17,615 nucleotides of DNA from Alphaproteobacteria bacterium (GCA_013003285.1 JABDJY010000056.1:1-17615), one strand, 5' to 3'. Shown: positions 6,159 to 13,535, numbered from the stretch's first letter. The notes: generated by a model not told the origin, from the letters alone. A program made the numbers and translations.

Positions 6159-7130
6159 ATGTGGGTAGCAATCATAGTGGTGTTGGTGGCGCTCGGCTCG
6201 CTGGTGTTTCACCTTATGACGCCGTGGTGGTCGACTGAAATTGCCTCCAACTGGGGATCGATGGATCTGACCATCGATATCACCTTTTGGGTTACCGGGC
6301 CGGCTTTCATCATTATTGTCTTGTTTGTGGCGTATTGCATTTACAAATTCCGCGCCCAGTCAGGCGCCGCAGAGGCGGCACCTAATTCAAATCATAAGGC
6401 CAGCTACGAGCCCGAGAACAAAAAGCTCGAAGTGTGGCTGACGGTCGGCACCGCGATCGGTGTGGCGATTCTGTTGGCGCCGGGTCTGGTGGTTTGGAAC
6501 AATTATGTCACCGTGCCCGACGACGCGGTCGAAATCGAGGTCATGGGCCAGCAATGGCAGTGGGGCTACCGTTATCCGGGCGCCGACGGCAAGCTGGGCA
6601 CCACTGATGCCCGGCTGGTCAGCGGTGACAACCCATTCGGTCTGCACTTAGATGACCCCAATGGCCAGGACGATATTCTGGTTGAGGGCGACGATTTGCA
6701 TCTGCAACTGGGTCAGCCGGTCAATGTGTTGTTGCGCTCGCTCGATGTGCTGCACGATTTCTACGTGCCGGAGTTCCGCGCCAAGATGGATATGGTTCCC
6801 GGTTTGGTGACCTTCTTCTGGATGACGCCGATCCGCACCGGCAGGTTCGACATTCTATGCGCCGAACTGTGCGGCACCGGCCATTATGCGATGCGCGGCA
6901 ATGTGGTTGTCGATGAAAAGGCGGATTATGACGCCTGGTTGGCGGAGCAACAGACTTTTGCGCAATTCCGGGCGTCACTCCAAGACAAGTCGAAAAACGT
7001 CAAGTCGGTCGCGATGAATGACGTCATTGAGGACAAAACGGACGGTGGCTCGCCAGTTTCGCCAGTAGCGATGAATGCGGCCATGAACACGGTGGGCCCA
7101 ATGCCCGCACATGGCGCGGCAACGCGCTAA
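6159..7130 (+). CDS. ctaC: Cytochrome c oxidase subunit II (CuA protein, CoxM-like)
   Basis: This subunit receives electrons from cytochrome c through its binuclear CuA centre on the outer face of the membrane. It is 323 aa. The N terminus has a hydrophobic stretch (1-20) and two further membrane helices at about 42-64 and 93-115, followed by the cupredoxin domain. All CuA ligands are present: His199, Cys234, Glu236, Cys238, His242 and Met245 (block CAELCGTGHYAM). An acidic insertion between the aromatic patch QQWQWGYRYPG (131-141) and the copper fold (DARLVSGDNPFGL, about 150-162) is a feature I associate with the CoxM branch. A polar, Met/Ala-rich tail of about 55 residues follows the fold. 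The ATG at 6159 has AAGGA ten bases upstream. It is the first gene of the oxidase operon. Confidence 0.95.
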   Translation: MWVAIIVVLVALGSLVFHLMTPWWSTEIASNWGSMDLTIDITFWVTGPAFIIIVLFVAYCIYKFRAQSGAAEAAPNSNHKASYEPENKKLEVWLTVGTAIGVAILLAPGLVVWNNYVTVPDDAVEIEVMGQQWQWGYRYPGADGKLGTTDARLVSGDNPFGLHLDDPNGQDDILVEGDDLHLQLGQPVNVLLRSLDVLHDFYVPEFRAKMDMVPGLVTFFWMTPIRTGRFDILCAELCGTGHYAMRGNVVVDEKADYDAWLAEQQTFAQFRASLQDKSKNVKSVAMNDVIEDKTDGGSPVSPVAMNAAMNTVGPMPAHGAATR

Positions 7131-7180
7131 AAGACAAAGTTCACAGGGCGTCTCAGAGAAAGATTGATGAGGGTTAGTTG

Positions 7181-8962
7181 ATGGTTGATATCACCCAAGA
7201 GAAAGTCGAGAACGTCGGACCGGCCGAGGTTCCCGAAATGGAGCTGTATCACGCGCATAGCTGGTGGACGAAGTATGTCTTCTGTCAGGACGCGAAGGTT
7301 ATCGCCATCCAATATGGCGGCACCGCCGTCGCGATCGGCATGGTCGGCTTGATTTTGTCTTGGGTCATGCGGCTGCAGTTAGGTTTTCCTGAAACCTTCT
7401 CCTTCATCAGCCCGGAAGCGTATCTGCAGTTTGTCACCATGCACGGCATGATTATGGTCATCTACTTGCTGACGGCCCTGTTTTTGGGCGGTTTCGGCAA
7501 TTATTTGATCCCGCTCATGGTTGGGGCTCGAGACATGGTGTTTCCGTACGTGAACATGCTGAGCTACTGGATCTATCTGCTGGCCGTCCTCATCCTGGTC
7601 GCCAGTTTCTTTGTGCCGGGCGGACCCTCCGGGGCCGGTTGGACGCTTTATCCGCCACAAGCCATTCTTTCCGGTACGCCGGGGAGCGGCGCCGGTATCG
7701 TCCTGATGCTCATCTCGCTGGCGTTTTTCATCGTCGGCTTCACCATGGGCGGCCTGAACTATGTGGTCACCATCCTGCAGGCGCGCACCCGTGGCATGAC
7801 CTTAATGCGCATGCCGCTGACCATCTGGGGCATCTTCACCGCCACCGTATTGGCGCTGTTAGCCTTCCCGGCTCTGTTCGTCAGCGCCATCATGATGACC
7901 CTGGACAGCGTTCTGGGCACCAGCTTCTTCATGCCGGCGATCGTCGAGTTCGGCGAGCAGCTCGCCTATGGCGGTGGTAGCCCGGTACTGTTCCAGCATC
8001 TGTTCTGGTTCTTCGGTCATCCGGAAGTCTACATCGTCGCCCTGCCGGCATTCGGTGTAGTGTCCGATCTGCTCAGCGTCCATGCACGACGTCACATCTT
8101 TGGCTATCGGATGATGGTCTGGGCCATCGTCGGCATCGGCGCGTTGAGTTTCGTCGTGTGGGCGCACCATATGTATGTCAGTGGCATGAACCCCTATTTC
8201 GGCTTCTTCTTCGCCACCACCACTTTGATCATCGCGGTGCCGACGGCCCTCAAGGTCTATAACTGGACCTTGACCCTGTGGCGCGGCGATATTCACCTAA
8301 CCTTGCCGATGCTGTTCTCCATCGCCTTCATCATCACCTTCGTGAATGGTGGCATTACCGGCTTGTTCCTAGGCAATGTGGTGGTCGATGTACCGCTGTC
8401 GGATACCATGTTCGTGGTCGCGCATTTCCATATGGTCATGGGGGTGGCGCCGATCCTGGTTGTCTTCGGCGCGATCTATCACTGGTTCCCGCTGATGTCA
8501 GGTCGCATGTTGAACAACGCCATGGGGCAGTTCCACTTCTGGGTAACCTTCCTCGGTGCCTATCTGATCTACTTCCCGATGCATTATCTCGGCTTCGTCG
8601 GTGTACCGCGTCGTTACTGGGAGATTGGTGAGACGAGTTTCATCACCACGCCCATCGAATCGCTGAACGCGTTCATCACCGTTGCGGCCTTGATCGTCGG
8701 CTTCGCTCAGCTCGTGTTCATCTACAATATCATCGTGAGCGTCTTCAAAGGCGAGCCGGCCGAACGCAACCCGTGGAAAGCCACGTCGTTGGAATGGCAG
8801 ACCGAAACTGTACCGCCGGGGCATGGCAATTTCGGTGAAGAGGCGCCGGTGGTTTATCGCTGGGCCTATTCCTTCAGCGTTCCGGGCGCCGTAGACGATT
8901 ATATTCCGCAGAACGTCCATCCCGATGATGTGAAGAAAATAGCCGCGGCGGAAGGCGACTAA
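7181..8962 (+). CDS. ctaD: Cytochrome c oxidase subunit I (CoxN-like)
   Basis: This is the catalytic heme-copper subunit that reduces O2 and pumps protons; 593 aa, about twelve membrane helices. The low-spin heme ligands are His88 and His416, the high-spin heme ligand is His414, and the CuB ligands are His279, His328 and His329. Tyr283 in HPEVY would form the His-Tyr crosslink. D-channel residues Asn107, Asp118, Asn125 and Glu281 and K-channel Lys357 are all present, so it is an A-type proton pump. Where typical family members read HDTYYVVAHFH, this one has SDTMFVVAHFH, so the histidine that normally binds the Mg2+/Mn2+ site is Ser406. The ATG at 7181 with GAGGG 7 bases upstream is preferred over the TTG at 7178. 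Confidence 0.96.
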   Translation: MVDITQEKVENVGPAEVPEMELYHAHSWWTKYVFCQDAKVIAIQYGGTAVAIGMVGLILSWVMRLQLGFPETFSFISPEAYLQFVTMHGMIMVIYLLTALFLGGFGNYLIPLMVGARDMVFPYVNMLSYWIYLLAVLILVASFFVPGGPSGAGWTLYPPQAILSGTPGSGAGIVLMLISLAFFIVGFTMGGLNYVVTILQARTRGMTLMRMPLTIWGIFTATVLALLAFPALFVSAIMMTLDSVLGTSFFMPAIVEFGEQLAYGGGSPVLFQHLFWFFGHPEVYIVALPAFGVVSDLLSVHARRHIFGYRMMVWAIVGIGALSFVVWAHHMYVSGMNPYFGFFFATTTLIIAVPTALKVYNWTLTLWRGDIHLTLPMLFSIAFIITFVNGGITGLFLGNVVVDVPLSDTMFVVAHFHMVMGVAPILVVFGAIYHWFPLMSGRMLNNAMGQFHFWVTFLGAYLIYFPMHYLGFVGVPRRYWEIGETSFITTPIESLNAFITVAALIVGFAQLVFIYNIIVSVFKGEPAERNPWKATSLEWQTETVPPGHGNFGEEAPVVYRWAYSFSVPGAVDDYIPQNVHPDDVKKIAAAEGD

Positions 8963-8964
8963 CC

Positions 8965-9582
8965 ATGGACTTCTTCCAGGAGATCCGCACCAAACCCTGG
9001 CTTGAATCCCAGGTTGAGATCGACAATGAGCGGTCGGGAGGGTCCTATACCCTGCCGTCAGTAAAGGTCGGGTTGCGGGTTTTCGTGGCGGTTGTTGGCG
9101 TGGTGTTCTCGTTGTCTGTGGTGGCCTATTCGGATCGCATGACACTGGCCGACTGGCGCCCCGTGCCAGAGCCGTTGCTGATGTGGCTGAACATTATCGT
9201 GCTCGTCGGCGCCAGTGTGGCCATGCAATGGGCGGTGCGAAGCGCACAGCGCGATCGGACCTCGAATGTCGAGGTTGGAATGCTCATCGGCGGTGCCTGC
9301 ACCTTGGCGTTTTTGGCCGGCCAACTTTTGGTGGTTCGTCAGTTGGATGAGTTAGGCTATTTCGCGCCGACCAATCCAGCGCTTGCGTTTCTCTACATGC
9401 TGACGGGGCTGCACGCGGTACACATTCTCGGCGGCATGGTTGCGTGGGGGCGCACCCTATTACGCATTTGGGGTGGCGCGGACGCGCAGCAAGTTCGCAT
9501 GAGCGTTGAGTTATGCGCCTTCTACTGGCATTTCCTGCTGGCTATTTGGCTGTTTTTATTCGTTTGGTTTGTGATTACGTAA
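8965..9582 (+). CDS. Cytochrome c oxidase subunit III-family protein, first copy (CoxO-like)
   Basis: This 205-aa membrane protein has five predicted spans (about 35-54, 69-87, 100-122, 138-160 and 180-203). The C-terminal half carries subunit III signatures: LYMLTGLHAVHILGGMVAWG and the ending CAFYWHFLLAIWLFLFVWFV. It starts two bases after the ctaD stop, with GGAAGG nine bases upstream of its ATG. A second subunit III protein follows directly. The arrangement subunit II, I, III-like, III matches the coxMNOP cluster known from Bradyrhizobium, where both CoxO and CoxP are subunit III homologues. It probably packs against subunit I and stabilises turnover. Whether both copies enter one complex is not shown by sequence. 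Confidence 0.85.
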   Translation: MDFFQEIRTKPWLESQVEIDNERSGGSYTLPSVKVGLRVFVAVVGVVFSLSVVAYSDRMTLADWRPVPEPLLMWLNIIVLVGASVAMQWAVRSAQRDRTSNVEVGMLIGGACTLAFLAGQLLVVRQLDELGYFAPTNPALAFLYMLTGLHAVHILGGMVAWGRTLLRIWGGADAQQVRMSVELCAFYWHFLLAIWLFLFVWFVIT

Positions 9583-9598
9583 TGAGGATCAGGGGCAC

Positions 9599-10321
9599 AT
9601 GACCGAAGCTAATGTGACGCATGGCGCGGGACCGGGTGACCGGCCGGACGGCTTGCAAGGAGTAGTTGCCGACTTTGCGTCGGACCAAAGGGCGTTCAAG
9701 AACGTTCATTGGGGCAAGGCCATGATGTGGATCTTCCTCCTCAGTGATACGTTCATTTTTAGCACCTTCCTGGTCTCCTACATGACCGTGCGCATGTCGA
9801 CCGTCGTGGAATGGCCGATTCCCAGCGACGTGTTCGCGTTACATATGTTCGGCGCCGACATTCCACTGATCCTCATCGCGATCATGACCTTCATCCTGAT
9901 CACCAGTAGCGGCACCATGGCCCTCGCGGTGAACTTCGGCTATCGCCAAAACCGTAAGGTAACGACGCTTCTTTTGATCATAACGGCGCTGTTAGGCGCC
10001 TCGTTTGTCGGTATGCAGGTCTTCGAGTGGTCGAAGTTGATCCACGAAGGAGTGCGGCCCTGGGGGAACCCGTTCGGCGCGCCGCAATTCGGCGCGACCT
10101 TCTTCATGATTACAGGCTTCCACGGCCTTCACGTCTCGGTCGGTGTATTGTTCTTGTTTATCGTGGCGCGAAAAGTCTGGCGCGGCGATTATGATGTCGG
10201 CCGGCGCGGCTTCTTTACCAGCCGTAAGGGTACCTACGATATCGTTGAGTCCATGGGCCTGTATTGGCATTTCGTCGATCTGGTTTGGGTCTTCATTTTC
10301 GCATTTTTCTATCTCTGGTAG
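9599..10321 (+). CDS. ctaE: Cytochrome c oxidase subunit III, second copy (CoxP-like)
   Basis: This 240-aa protein belongs to the heme-copper oxidase subunit III family. It has a polar N terminus of about 38 residues and then five membrane spans. Conserved blocks are KAMMWIFLLSDTFIFSTFLVSY near the start, the long loop MQVFEWSKLIHEGVRPWGNPFGAPQFGATFF, and FHGLHVSVGVLFL with a terminal YWHFVDLVWVFIFAFFYL. It is closer to the classical family than the preceding gene. The ATG at 9599 has GAGGA at 9584-9588 and a closer AGGGG at 9591-9595. It is 16 bases downstream of the first copy and 11 upstream of the subunit IV gene, so it is co-transcribed. Confidence 0.92.
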   Translation: MTEANVTHGAGPGDRPDGLQGVVADFASDQRAFKNVHWGKAMMWIFLLSDTFIFSTFLVSYMTVRMSTVVEWPIPSDVFALHMFGADIPLILIAIMTFILITSSGTMALAVNFGYRQNRKVTTLLLIITALLGASFVGMQVFEWSKLIHEGVRPWGNPFGAPQFGATFFMITGFHGLHVSVGVLFLFIVARKVWRGDYDVGRRGFFTSRKGTYDIVESMGLYWHFVDLVWVFIFAFFYLW

Positions 10322-10332
10322 GGGGGGCACTC

Positions 10333-10662
10333 ATGGCATCCGCTGAAGGCCAACAACATCCGCTTGGCATATATTTTAAGATCTGGGGTCTGCTGTTTAT
10401 CCTCAGTGCCATGTCCTATATGGTCGATATTCTTGAATTTCAGGGATATCTTCGCTGGTCGCTTATCATCATCTTCATGATGTTGAAGGCGGGGCTCATC
10501 GTTGCCGTGTTCATGCATATGGTGTGGGAGCGCTTGGCCATCGTCTATGCCATTCTGGTACCGCCCCTGGCTCTGCTGGTGTTGATGGCCTTGATGGCGT
10601 TTGAAGGCGATTACACGAACTTCACCCGGTTCCTCTACTTTGTGAACGGTAGCGGCGGCTAG
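10333..10662 (+). CDS. Cytochrome c oxidase subunit IV-family small membrane protein
   Basis: This is a 109-aa protein with three membrane segments (about 13-33, 40-62 and 68-90). The segment MMLKAGLIVAVFMHMVWERL is the hallmark of the prokaryotic subunit IV (COX4_pro) family. These proteins assist assembly or stability and carry no cofactor. The ATG at 10333 is preceded by a G-rich tract at 10321-10328. A longer reading starting inside ctaE would prepend shifted-frame residues. It closes the oxidase operon, and the next gene is 145 bases away. Confidence 0.88.
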   Translation: MASAEGQQHPLGIYFKIWGLLFILSAMSYMVDILEFQGYLRWSLIIIFMMLKAGLIVAVFMHMVWERLAIVYAILVPPLALLVLMALMAFEGDYTNFTRFLYFVNGSGG

Positions 10663-10742
10663 CGCTTGAAGCGTTGTTTGGCCAAACCGGTGAGGCAACG
10701 CGTCGAATAAATTCTAGCAACGACGCAGTTATGCTGGCAGTG

Positions 10743-10770
10743 TTGTGTCCAGGTTGCGCGGTCGCATATT
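10743..10770 (+). promoter_or_regulatory. Possible promoter for the DUF2189 gene
   Basis: TTGTGT (10743-10748) and CATATT (10765-10770) are separated by 16 bases and lie 38 bases before the next ATG. The match to sigma-70 elements is partial. The 145-base gap makes a separate promoter plausible. Confidence 0.25.
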
Positions 10771-10807
10771 GTGATCGGCGGTAGCAACCGAAACGAGGGG
10801 CACCGCC

Positions 10808-11599
10808 ATGTCGAATGAACAATCCATCGACTATGCCGATAGCGGTCCGGCGCGTCCGACCGTGCGCAAGATCGATGTGTCGGATCTGAAGGAAGCGCTG
10901 GTTCTGGGCTTCAAGGATTTCGACGCCAAGCCCACCCATATCATGCTGCTATTTATCATTTACCCGATCGTCGGCGTGATATTGATCAACCTGTCGGCCG
11001 GTTATCAGGTGCTGCCGCTAATCTTTCCGATTATCGCTGGTTTCGCCCTGATTGGCCCGATGGCCGCGGTCGGCCTCTACGAGATTAGCCGGCGCCGCGA
11101 AGCCGGCCTCGATTACTCGATAAAATACGCCTTCCAGGTCCACCGTTCGCCGTCGATCGGCGCCATCATTACGCTCAGTCTCATTATGATGGTGATCTAT
11201 TTCGCCTGGTTGGGTTCCGCTTTGCTGATCTTCAATCTAACCTTCGGCGAAACGCCCACATCGTTCTGGGGCTTTGCGCGTGAGGTCATCTCAACGCCGG
11301 CGGGTTGGACTCTGATCATCGTCGGCGGCGGTGTTGGCGGTGTCTTTGCGGTTGTCGTGCTGGCGCTCAGCGTGGTGTCGTTTCCGATGCTGCTCGATCA
11401 CGATGTCAGCGCTGCCGTGGCGATCAGCACTTCGGTGCGTGCGGTCGCGGCGAACCCGGTCACCATGGCGATCTGGGGCTTTATCGTTTCGGGCGCCCTG
11501 ATACTCGGCTCGATTCCGGCCTTCTTCGGCCTCGCCGTGGCCATGCCGGTACTGGGCCACGCCACATGGCACCTATATCGCAAGGTTGTGGAAGTCTAA
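10808..11599 (+). CDS. DUF2189 integral membrane protein
   Basis: This 263-aa protein has a polar N terminus of about 40 residues (VRKIDVSDLKEALVLGFKDFDAKP) followed by about five or six membrane spans. The pattern of the first block, the phrase GPMAAVGLYEISRRREAGLD and the segment VVSFPMLLDHDVSAAVAISTSVRAVAANP are typical of DUF2189, a family of unknown function. The ATG has GAGGGG about eight bases upstream. It sits between the oxidase operon and convergent ctaB, with 5 bases to the ctaB stop. Its place among oxidase and heme genes suggests, but does not prove, a link to respiratory membrane assembly. Confidence 0.85.
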   Translation: MSNEQSIDYADSGPARPTVRKIDVSDLKEALVLGFKDFDAKPTHIMLLFIIYPIVGVILINLSAGYQVLPLIFPIIAGFALIGPMAAVGLYEISRRREAGLDYSIKYAFQVHRSPSIGAIITLSLIMMVIYFAWLGSALLIFNLTFGETPTSFWGFAREVISTPAGWTLIIVGGGVGGVFAVVVLALSVVSFPMLLDHDVSAAVAISTSVRAVAANPVTMAIWGFIVSGALILGSIPAFFGLAVAMPVLGHATWHLYRKVVEV

Positions 11600-11604
11600 C
11601 GGTT

Positions 11605-12510
11605 TCAGGTCGCGACGTTCTCGGCGATAAGCGCGGCGAACAATACGAATAGATAGAGTATCGAGAAGCCGAACATGCGCTTGGAAGCGCGGTCGGTTTT
11701 GGTGCGCATGATCTGAACCGCCAACCAGGCGAGATAAGCGCCGACGATGGCGGCGACGGCGCCGTAGACCAGCCCCGCTGTACCCAAGAAGACAGGCACA
11801 AAAGTAAGCGGTACCAGCAACGCCGTGTAGATTAGGATCTGCCGCCGTGTCTCAGCCGGTCCGGCGACCACCGGCAGCATGGGAACGCCAGCCTTGGCAT
11901 AGTCGCCTTCGCGATACAGCGCCAGCGCCCAGAAATGCGGTGGCGTCCACATGAAGATGATCAGGAACAGCACGATCGAATCCAGCGTGATCGACCCGGT
12001 CACCGCGGCCCAACCGATCATCGGGGGCACGGCGCCGGCGGCGCCGCCGATGACGATGTTCTGCGGCGTGCGCCGTTTCAGCCAGATGGTGTAGACGAAG
12101 ATATAGAAGCCCGCGGCGGCGGCGAGCAGAGCGGCGGCGACCCAGTTGAGCAACAGGCCCATGGTCAGGACAGGCAATATGTTGAGGGTAATGCCAAACG
12201 CTAGCGCCTTGTTCGGTGCGATGCGCCCGGCCGGGATGGGCCGATTGCGGGTGCGCTCCATCAGCGCGTCGATATCGCGCTCGTACCACATGTTGATTGC
12301 ACCGGCCGCACCGGCGCTGATCGCGATACACAGCACTGCCACAATCGTCAGGAGGGGGTGCAGCGTGCCTGGCGCCACCACCATGCCGGCGAACCCGGTA
12401 AATACGACCAGCGACATTACCCGCGGCTTGAGCAGCGCCATATAGTCGCTCGCCCGCGCGGTTGTGCTCTCGGCGATGCGTTGTGCTGCGCCCGTCGTCT
12501 CTACGGTCAT
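11605..12510 (-). CDS. ctaB: Protoheme IX farnesyltransferase, heme O synthase (CtaB/CyoE)
   Basis: This UbiA-family prenyltransferase adds a farnesyl group to heme B to make heme O, the substrate of CtaA. It is 301 aa with about nine membrane spans. The first Asp-rich motif is NMWYERDIDALMERTRNRP. The second loop holds YTIWLKRRTPQNIVIGG followed by AGAVPPMIGW, and later comes WTPPHFWALAL; all are conserved in this family. I chose the ATG at 12510 because GGAG lies nine bases upstream; the longer TTG start at 12534 lacks support. It faces away from the cytochrome c gene. With ctaA about 6 kb away, it completes the heme A route. Confidence 0.94.
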   Translation of the reverse strand: MTVETTGAAQRIAESTTARASDYMALLKPRVMSLVVFTGFAGMVVAPGTLHPLLTIVAVLCIAISAGAAGAINMWYERDIDALMERTRNRPIPAGRIAPNKALAFGITLNILPVLTMGLLLNWVAAALLAAAAGFYIFVYTIWLKRRTPQNIVIGGAAGAVPPMIGWAAVTGSITLDSIVLFLIIFMWTPPHFWALALYREGDYAKAGVPMLPVVAGPAETRRQILIYTALLVPLTFVPVFLGTAGLVYGAVAAIVGAYLAWLAVQIMRTKTDRASKRMFGFSILYLFVLFAALIAENVAT

Positions 12511-12684
12511 TCCCCAGCTCTCCTCGCCGGCCAATATAGCGACAAGGGTCTTCCGGGGTAACAGTATTTCGGCTGTGGACCGCCGTTATTCGGCTAAAAA
12601 TCGCGCTGCGGCTTTTTGCCGCGTGTGCCAAACCCCCACCAATAGCGGCCTCTGGCCGGCAGGCATGGTAAAGAGCTCCCAGCC

Positions 12685-12704
12685 GCACAATTGCCTTATT
12701 GTGC
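12685..12704. promoter_or_regulatory. Perfect 7-base inverted repeat, possible operator
   Basis: GCACAAT and ATTGTGC flank the 6-base spacer TGCCTT in the middle of the ctaB/cytochrome c divergent region. No gene ends nearby, so a terminator is unlikely and a binding site for a dimeric regulator is plausible. Confidence 0.35.
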
Positions 12705-12775
12705 CGTTACCTAAGAATTTACCTCTCTTTGTTATGGCTCTAATCCGGAGCCTAACGCTCACACCGCAAAGGTTT

Positions 12776-12846
12776 GTTATCGGTCCGAGAGGGGCTGTAT
12801 TTGGGAGCTTTCGGCTGCTATAGACGCGTTATCGGAGATGTCCGAT
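12776..12846 (+). repeat. Repeated GTTATCGG...TCCGA motif upstream of cytochrome c
   Basis: GTTATCGG is followed by TCCGA with the GG shared or adjacent at 12776-12788. It occurs again at 12828-12845 with a GATG-centred spacer, where ATCGGA-GATG-TCCGAT is a perfect 6-base dyad (12831-12846). The copies lie 52 bases apart, the second just upstream of the ribosome site. Confidence 0.35.
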
Positions 12847-12865
12847 TTTATACGAGGAGACACTG

Positions 12866-13252
12866 GTGAAACACATTATTGCAACCGCCGTTATGACCGT
12901 AGCCCTGACCGGTGGCGCGGCCACAGCACTTGCCGATGGCGATCCCGCCGCCGGCGAAAAATTCTTCAAATCTCGCTGCACGGCGTGCCATACCGCAGAT
13001 GAGGGTGGCAAGAATAAAGCCGGCCCCAACCTGTTCGGTGTCTTCGGCGCCACGGCCGGCGTGCGTGTTGCCAGCTTTGAGAAACGTCACTCGAAGCAGT
13101 TGAAAGCATCGGGCATTGTCTGGGACGAGGACACTCTCGACAAATTCTTGGAGAACCCCAAGGGTTTCGTGAAGGGCAGCAAGATGAACCTGAAAGTCTC
13201 CAAGGAAGACGATCGGGAAAACGTCATCGCGTATCTCGAGACCTTAAAGTAG
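12866..13252 (+). CDS. Class I soluble cytochrome c
   Basis: This is a 128-aa exported monoheme cytochrome c. Residues 1-23 form a signal peptide with an ALA-D cleavage site. Heme is attached at CTACH (Cys38, Cys41, His42 as axial ligand), and Met107 in KGSKM is the sixth ligand. The blocks GPNLFGVFG and ENVIAYLETLK match mitochondrial-type and c2/c550 cytochromes. The start is GTG at 12866, with GAGGAG six bases upstream; no ATG is suitably placed. Its location among aa3-oxidase and heme A genes makes it a likely electron donor to CtaC, carrying electrons from a bc1 complex not in this window. It could also serve other periplasmic pathways. Confidence 0.92.
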   Translation: MKHIIATAVMTVALTGGAATALADGDPAAGEKFFKSRCTACHTADEGGKNKAGPNLFGVFGATAGVRVASFEKRHSKQLKASGIVWDEDTLDKFLENPKGFVKGSKMNLKVSKEDDRENVIAYLETLK

Positions 13253-13299
13253 CGCAGGAATGACCCTCGCGCTGCGTTAGTCGCGTGTAAGAGGGCCGA

Positions 13300-13527
13300 A
13301 TGTTCATATCGACAGCCCATGCACATGGGCTTCTCGGCGGCGAAGCGGGGTCCCATGACGGGCCCTTGCTTCTGCTGGCGATAGCGACCTTTGTGATTTC
13401 GCTGCTTGTCGCCGAGAAGAAATGGCGCCGGCGCAAGCTGCGTCTGCAAAACGCCGCCGCGGCGGCCGGGGCCGATGAGGCCGAGCCGGCGGTACAAGCC
13501 GAAACTGATATTACCGAAAAAGAATAA
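13300..13527 (+). CDS. Small single-span membrane protein of unknown function
   Basis: This 75-aa reading frame starts at ATG 13300 with GAGGG four bases before it, 47 bases after the cytochrome c stop. It has a short N terminus rich in His and Gly (AHAHGLLGGEAGSHDG), one hydrophobic helix (about 22-38, LLLLAIATFVISLLV), then a strongly basic patch (KKWRRRKLR), which by the positive-inside rule puts the C terminus in the cytoplasm. The tail is rich in Ala and Glu. I do not recognise a family. Good ribosome spacing, a sensible topology and its place behind cytochrome c favour a real gene, possibly an accessory membrane or metal-handling peptide of the oxidase. That role is a guess. Confidence 0.6.
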   Translation: MFISTAHAHGLLGGEAGSHDGPLLLLAIATFVISLLVAEKKWRRRKLRLQNAAAAAGADEAEPAVQAETDITEKE

Positions 13528-13535
13528 CCGGCCGC

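Larger units (their letters stand above)
12511..12865. promoter_or_regulatory. Divergent control region between ctaB and the cytochrome c gene
   Basis: About 355 bases without a convincing gene. It contains the ctaB leader, a GCGGC-T5-GCCGC hairpin at 12608-12622, a perfect 7-base dyad at 12685-12704, and two related GTTATCGG/TCCGA motifs between 12776 and 12846. TTGTTA (12774-12779) and TGTATT (12796-12801), spaced 16, form a weak promoter candidate for the cytochrome c gene. GAGGAG at 12854-12859 is its ribosome site. Confidence 0.5.

Noticed and set aside
5884..6171. 95-codon minus-strand frame in the ctaA/ctaC gap
   Set aside because: It overlaps the ctaC start, shows no domain or hydrophobic pattern, and lies over likely regulatory repeats.
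10661..10680. AGCGCT-TGA-AGCGTT stem after the subunit IV gene as a rho-independent terminator
   Set aside because: The stem is only about six pairs including a G-T pair, with a 3-base loop and a broken T-tract, so it is too weak to call.
12608..12622. GCGGC-T5-GCCGC hairpin as a terminator
   Set aside because: No gene ends nearby on either strand, and no T-run follows the stem on the plus strand.
12464..12823. 119-codon plus-strand frame before the cytochrome c gene
   Set aside because: It starts antisense to ctaB, covers the divergent promoter region and resembles no family.
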